NCBI GenBank assembly: GCA_947247005.1
Contig: OX365959.1
Location: forward strand, 41,075,097 to 41,139,096
Length of the DNA: 64,000 nucleotides
DNA from: Spisula solida
Taxonomy: Eukaryota > Mollusca > Bivalvia > Venerida > Mactridae
Direction of reading: 5' to 3'
Shown piece after piece: positions 59,928-64,000 of the stretch. The notes below the pieces were generated by a model that saw only the letters and a list, made by a program, of their open reading frames with translations, ran no database searches and was not told the DNA's origin. The translations under genes and the position numbers were made by a program. Positions within the stretch are counted from its first letter, which is position 1. Every line of letters begins with the position of its first letter.

Positions 59928-61516
59928 TGGTACGGATTTAAAATAATATGAAAAAAACTAAGTGTAACGCATTTATATGGAACGCCATGCTCTCTTATCT
60001 TGAGCAAAAAATTAAAATAAGACATGTAACTCTACAGTTGGTTTCCCTTTGTTACATATTTCGACCAAAGGCCTTCGTCAGAACTAAACATAATCACAGA
60101 CGACTTTCAATATGCATAAAGGAATCATATAAATACAAGCATACATTTGTATGGGTATATATTTCCCTACGGAAAACCTATGAAGTTATAGTAAGACAGT
60201 TATGGTGTTCCATAGTAATGGATCTTGCAGACCATTAGGATAAAGTCATAAACGGAGAACAATTCAGAGTGCTATTCAGTAAGAAAGGAAAAAGGGAAAT
60301 AAACATAGCCACTATAACATATAATCAAATGCATAAGGATAGGTTTGAACGTATTGCGCCATGTCACGCCGCCATCTAGGAGAGTGTGAGAGAATTGATA
60401 GTACCTAGCGTATAGGTGGGGCGTTGGCTGTGTGGTAAGCTTAATTGGAGTCTTATTTTAATCTGGTCAGATAATATATACTTTTTGAATGCCTACAATA
60501 ATTATTCATAAAGTGAGAGAATTCTTGGATTTGCCAATTAGTGTTAATACAATGAGTCTACCAAGCGACACGGTTGTCATGCCCCCCCTAACTGCTCTCG
60601 AAGCTCTTGTTTGCTAATTCATGTGCTAAACACGGAATATGACTAGAGCCATGTTAGCATATTTGATATACTGAACTATGGAACACGTCATGCCTGTTTC
60701 GACAACGTTTATACTTATTTATGTCAGATGAAGTTGGTTGTGAAACAGTTTGTTTGATGGTATTCCTAGACACCTAACACATGACATATCAATCACCAAG
60801 ATGCTGTATAGAATGTGTTCTCCATAGTATCACTTAGATTTACAAAAATGCTTTAAACAGTGAATTTAACCAAACATTTCAACTCTTATACAATATCAAC
60901 TAATTAGTACCATTCGAATTACAACATATAAACACGGTTCAAATACAACTGTATGCAGCATTCAGTCTTGTCCTTGGTCAAAACAAAATACTACTGGCAT
61001 GGGTTCGTGTATCCCTACATATCCCATTGTTTGCGCTTTCCCTCAAACAAGTTTATTGCACAATCCTGAACGTTACCATATATCGTCAATTTTAAGCAAA
61101 TTCAATGTGTTTCTTTCCTACTTTCCTCATTTTTACAACATGTTACCAAAACAGTATCAATGTGATGTAGCCTTAATTAAGATACATTGTATTATACAAG
61201 CATTTTCATAATCAACATTTAATAGATACGGGTACATTAGAAACAATATAAGAGGTATTGGTTTCCTAGAACCGAATAATATATAAGTACGCAGAAAAGT
61301 ACAATACCAAATAAGGAAATAAATTCACATATTATATTCTTAAAAGACCTACTATATATCCTATGAAGAAATAATAAGAAATAAGCACTGTAGAATCTAT
61401 AATGTTTGCTATATAACAGTGTAGCTTTTTTAATTTCTTTAGTACAAAACTGAATGTGGACAAGTTAAATTAAACTAATGTAATATCGAAGTTCGTGGAA
61501 GTGACAATACACTTAC
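59928..61516. other. Unassigned sequence near the signal-peptide exon
   Basis: It contains a weak CTCF-like core (60368-60382, minus; CTCCTAGATGGCGGC) and ORFs of 60-96 codons (59948-60238, 60999-61211) that resemble no family. No exon with PAN-like cysteine spacing was seen. Confidence 0.4.
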
Positions 61517-61598
61517 CTGATGTCAGAATTATAACATCACCCATCATTATAAGAATTATGCACGTTAATTTATCCATAACTTTGCGTGCTAACATCAT
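61517..61598 (-). CDS. Putative first coding exon: signal peptide
   Basis: On the minus strand an ATG at 61598 opens 27 codons that end at a strong splice donor (CATCAG|GTAAGTGT). The peptide has a short basic start (MMLARKVMDK) followed by a hydrophobic core rich in Ile, Leu, Val and Met, ending in TSG, so it looks like an N-terminal signal peptide. A later in-frame ATG at 61577 has a better start context (G at -3, G at +4) and still leaves a 20-residue signal peptide. The exon ends in phase 1 with a single G. That is what the 5' end of the PAN exon at 20415 needs, and G+GA gives Gly. If it belongs to the PAN-CUB gene, the next exon found is about 41 kb away, so intermediate exons may have been missed. 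It could instead start a different secreted-protein gene. The exon itself is fairly likely; its link to the PAN exons is inference. Confidence 0.5.
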
Positions 61599-61668
61599 AT
61601 AGTAAATGATTTCAATTATCGGAGGTTCATAGAGAATGTCAGTCTGCCGATCACTTGTGAGGAGTTCA

Positions 61669-61676
61669 CTTAAATA
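61669..61676 (-). promoter_or_regulatory. Candidate TATA-like box upstream of the signal-peptide exon
   Basis: TATTTAAG on the minus strand lies about 70 bases upstream of the first ATG of the signal-peptide exon. A start site near 61640 would leave a 5' UTR of about 40 bases. This rests on motif and position only; such AT-rich octamers are common in this DNA. Confidence 0.2.
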
Positions 61677-62454
61677 CAAGCTATTGGCAATTCACAGGGA
61701 TATCCAATACTAAGTGCTAACGAGCTCGTGTTAGCAATATATACTTCAAGTTCCATGTGAGCAGGTTTTAGAGTAAGGTCTGTACTTGGAAAGTAAGAAT
61801 TACACGAACTATGTAAGATGATAAATAATGAATAATGATGTATTGCACGAGATATTTGTATTATGAATATTGGTTGTATCAATGGTGCCGAACTCAAAAG
61901 ACCATGGGTCCGTTGCCTAAGCAAAGCGCTACCGAGCGCCTTTATTCAGTTACCTCCCGTTCAATATAACATAGAACGCAAGGATTACCTCCCGTAGAAA
62001 GCGCTACGTAGCGCTCGCCCATGATAACGGTCTCCATCACGATATGAAGTATGTTAAATCTATTGCAAAAAAGTTAGAAGAATGTGTCAAAACTTAATTC
62101 TGATTAAAACACTTTTTCAATATAATTGTTCATCGCAAATATGACACACAAGATGTTTGAACTTCAAACTGAAATGAATATGATCCGTACAATGATTGAA
62201 GGAGACTCTACATTAAAGGTGTAGCAAAAATAATAATAGTATACATTGTATTTGAACACAAAAGTACCGCACTTGAGATGACCTTTAAAACACTATAATA
62301 TGCTTTAAACCAATGTTTATTTTGAAACATTAGGCGTTTTTGCCCATCAGTTTACATGCATATAACAACAATATTATAATATATGTTCCGTTACAACAAT
62401 GATATTAATAATATACATCATCATCATGTTATATGTCAATGCTTCTTAAATTCA
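61677..62454. other. Upstream region of the putative first exon; nothing certain
   Basis: Two copies of TTACCTCCCGT-type sequence (about 61950 and 61985) flank GCGCTAC-rich words including the palindrome GCGCTACGTAGCGC (62001-62014). Such clustered motifs may be regulatory or repeat-derived. No gene was recognised. Confidence 0.35.
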
Positions 62455-62715
62455 TTAGGACATTTTGACTATGTAGTTCAGCCTTTTTTTTACAGCTCAA
62501 ACGAGGTCATACAGCTTTTTTTATAGATGCAACTATGTCTATTGACAGCTGGGATTTGGACTTTCGATATTTTGAACAGCTAAAACTAGGACTTTAATTA
62601 GTTAAGTTAATTTCTCGTTCAGTTGGGCAGTGTGCCATGTAATTGCGGTCTGTGTTGTTTTTATGTTGTCTGTAACTGGCTGTTAAGCTGATCACTGCCT
62701 TCCCTGTCCGATTTT
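62455..62715 (-). repeat. Copy of the GGGAAGGCAGCACTCAAC dispersed repeat
   Basis: On the minus strand it begins AAAAATCGGACAGGGAAGGC then AGTGATCAGCTTAACAGC and continues with TGGCACACTGCCCAACTGAA and GTCATACAAAGCTG-type later motifs. It is the ATCGGACAGG-type end, about 250 bases long. Confidence 0.6.
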
Positions 62716-62888
62716 TGTACTATATTTTTATTATATTGAAGTTGTATTAAATAGATTTATGAGTAATGAAGATGACATTGGATTATCGTCTTTGCCATTG
62801 TATACTAGTAATAAGTATATGTAATTATTGAATCTGAGTGCCACACTCAGCACTCAGACTGAGAAATTACAATTATAGCTTACAAATA

Positions 62889-63401
62889 CAGGGTGTTAAA
62901 AAAGTTCGTTCTCAGAATGTAAATACATCATTAGAACATTAGTATGAACTATGGAAAATGTAAGGTTTCCTGTTTTATTTACATATAAGCGCATGAGTCC
63001 CGAATCGGGCAGCATCAGCAAAACAATTTATTCAATTCATAGATAATGTTGACACGTGACAAAATGGAAACGACTTTACATAATATTTACATGGTTTCAA
63101 AACATATATGTAGCAAGCAACAGTAGAAAAAAGAAACATCATTTATATCATCAGATTCATAAGAGTATATAGAGAGTAAGCAGCGTCAGCGGGTGAAAGA
63201 TGAGTTTATAGAAGGTGGAATGAATTAACAGAGAGTGAATAGTGATATATCCGCGATATATTGTATATCTCTTCGTAGTTTGACCGTTTTTTAAATTACC
63301 CTGAGAAGCTGGAATTTAACCTGTAAATTTGACATTCTTCTTAAGTCAGAAGGATGACTATTGAAACTTGAACAATGAGAACGAACTTTTTTAACACCCT
63401 G
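62889..63401. mobile_element. 513-bp MITE with perfect 26-bp TIRs and TA target duplication
   Basis: The ends begin CAGGGTGTTAAAAAAGTTCG and are identical in inverted orientation for all 26 bases. TA flanks both sides. The terminus and TA duplication suit a mariner-type family. There is no transposase ORF, so it must have moved in trans. The perfect ends suggest recent activity. Confidence 0.88.
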
Positions 63402-63492
63402 TACATTACATTACACTAGGAAATAATCCAAAGGTAATATTTAGTACCAAATTAACATTATCACGACTTCTGACACTCACAACACAGTTGAT

Positions 63493-63579
63493 ATGAACCT
63501 CAAAAGAGTGCATTTCATTATTTTAGTGTTGAGTGCTGAATGTATTGGTTGTAATTTCCGGCCCAGATCTTCGCAGAAA
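63493..63579 (+). CDS. Possible signal-peptide first exon of another secreted protein
   Basis: The ATG at 63493 (G at -3) opens MNLKRV followed by the hydrophobic run HFIILVLSAECIGC and then a polar, basic stretch, a classic signal-peptide layout. The frame stays open to 63699. A usable donor (CAGAAAA|GTATATC) lies at about 63580 and would leave a phase-1 exon as in other secreted modular genes, but no downstream exon is visible before the window ends. The alternative is a chance ORF in AT-rich DNA. It lies on the strand opposite the PAN-CUB gene, about 1.9 kb from its putative first exon, so the two would be divergently arranged. Confidence 0.25.
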
Positions 63580-64000
63580 AGTATATCAGAACAAGCAAAC
63601 AACAATGTCGGTGTACGCGTATATGTTTCTATTAATTTCCTTTTCATTAAGTTGCAAATTACTTTTAAACGATCGGTTTCGCTATCATTAATTTGCTAAT
63701 GCAACAAGTTAAAATTGTGAATTCTACAAGAAATTTGATAATACTATAGAGTCGGTGAGGCAATATTCAATTTCTCTGTGACGTAGATGTACTAATTGCT
63801 CGTCAGATAGATTTCCGGAATTGCATTTATACATTTGTATGATGTGTACGCCATTTGCGGTACAACTACCTTGGCGTCCGTTTGTGACATCAGCGCATAC
63901 GAGCAATGACCTAAGTTAATTGAAGTTAATCACGAAATGTTCTTGTAAAACAAATCAAGCGCATTTGAAAATATTCGATTGTATAATTATACATTTTAAT
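63580..64000. other. Right edge, nothing recognised
   Basis: AT-rich sequence after the possible signal-peptide exon; a minus-strand 60-codon ORF (63724-63906) has no recognisable features. Confidence 0.4.

Overview
The window looks like AT-rich, intron- and repeat-rich nuclear DNA from a metazoan. A lophotrochozoan, most likely a bivalve mollusc, fits best. The evidence is widely spaced GT-AG exons, extracellular PAN/Apple and CUB modules, several tRNA-derived SINE types, many terminal-inverted-repeat (TIR) elements, a LINE reverse-transcriptase fragment and multi-kilobase segmental duplications. The species assignment is inference. No bacterial, organellar or viral gene was recognised. The main gene runs on the minus strand across almost the whole window. 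Seven candidate coding exons were found: a signal-peptide exon (61517-61598), three whole PAN/Apple exons (20170-20415, 11357-11599, 10763-11029), a fourth PAN domain split over two exons (7420-7565 and 4836-4944), and the first exon of a CUB domain (916-1028). All six junctions agree in phase and together give a 402-codon open frame without a stop. All four PAN domains share the spacing C-x3-C-x7-C-x11-C. Joining the last two exons creates Asp-Cys-Gly-Gly, the usual start of a CUB domain. The protein continues beyond the left edge. It is likely secreted or a type I membrane protein. Other exons may lie in the long introns, above all the roughly 41-kb gap after the signal-peptide exon. Layout: 1-12.5 kb holds the CUB and PAN exons 2-4, a SINE, two long-inverted-repeat elements, and a 764-bp satellite of 17-bp monomers carrying CACGTG E-boxes, organised as a 153-bp nine-monomer higher-order repeat. 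13-19 kb is an intron with three partial tandem copies of one sequence. 20.9-40.2 kb holds three copies (A, B, C) of a 5-8 kb segment, each marked by its own later insertions. 42.4-58.7 kb is a two-copy tandem duplication of about 8 kb, with very uneven identity along its length. 58.7-64 kb holds unrecognised sequence, small MITEs, the signal-peptide exon with a possible promoter, and a perfect-TIR element with TA flanks. Because the duplicated segments supply uninserted paralogous sites, insertions in this window can be ordered relative to the duplications. Apart from the PAN-CUB gene, no protein-coding gene is convincing.
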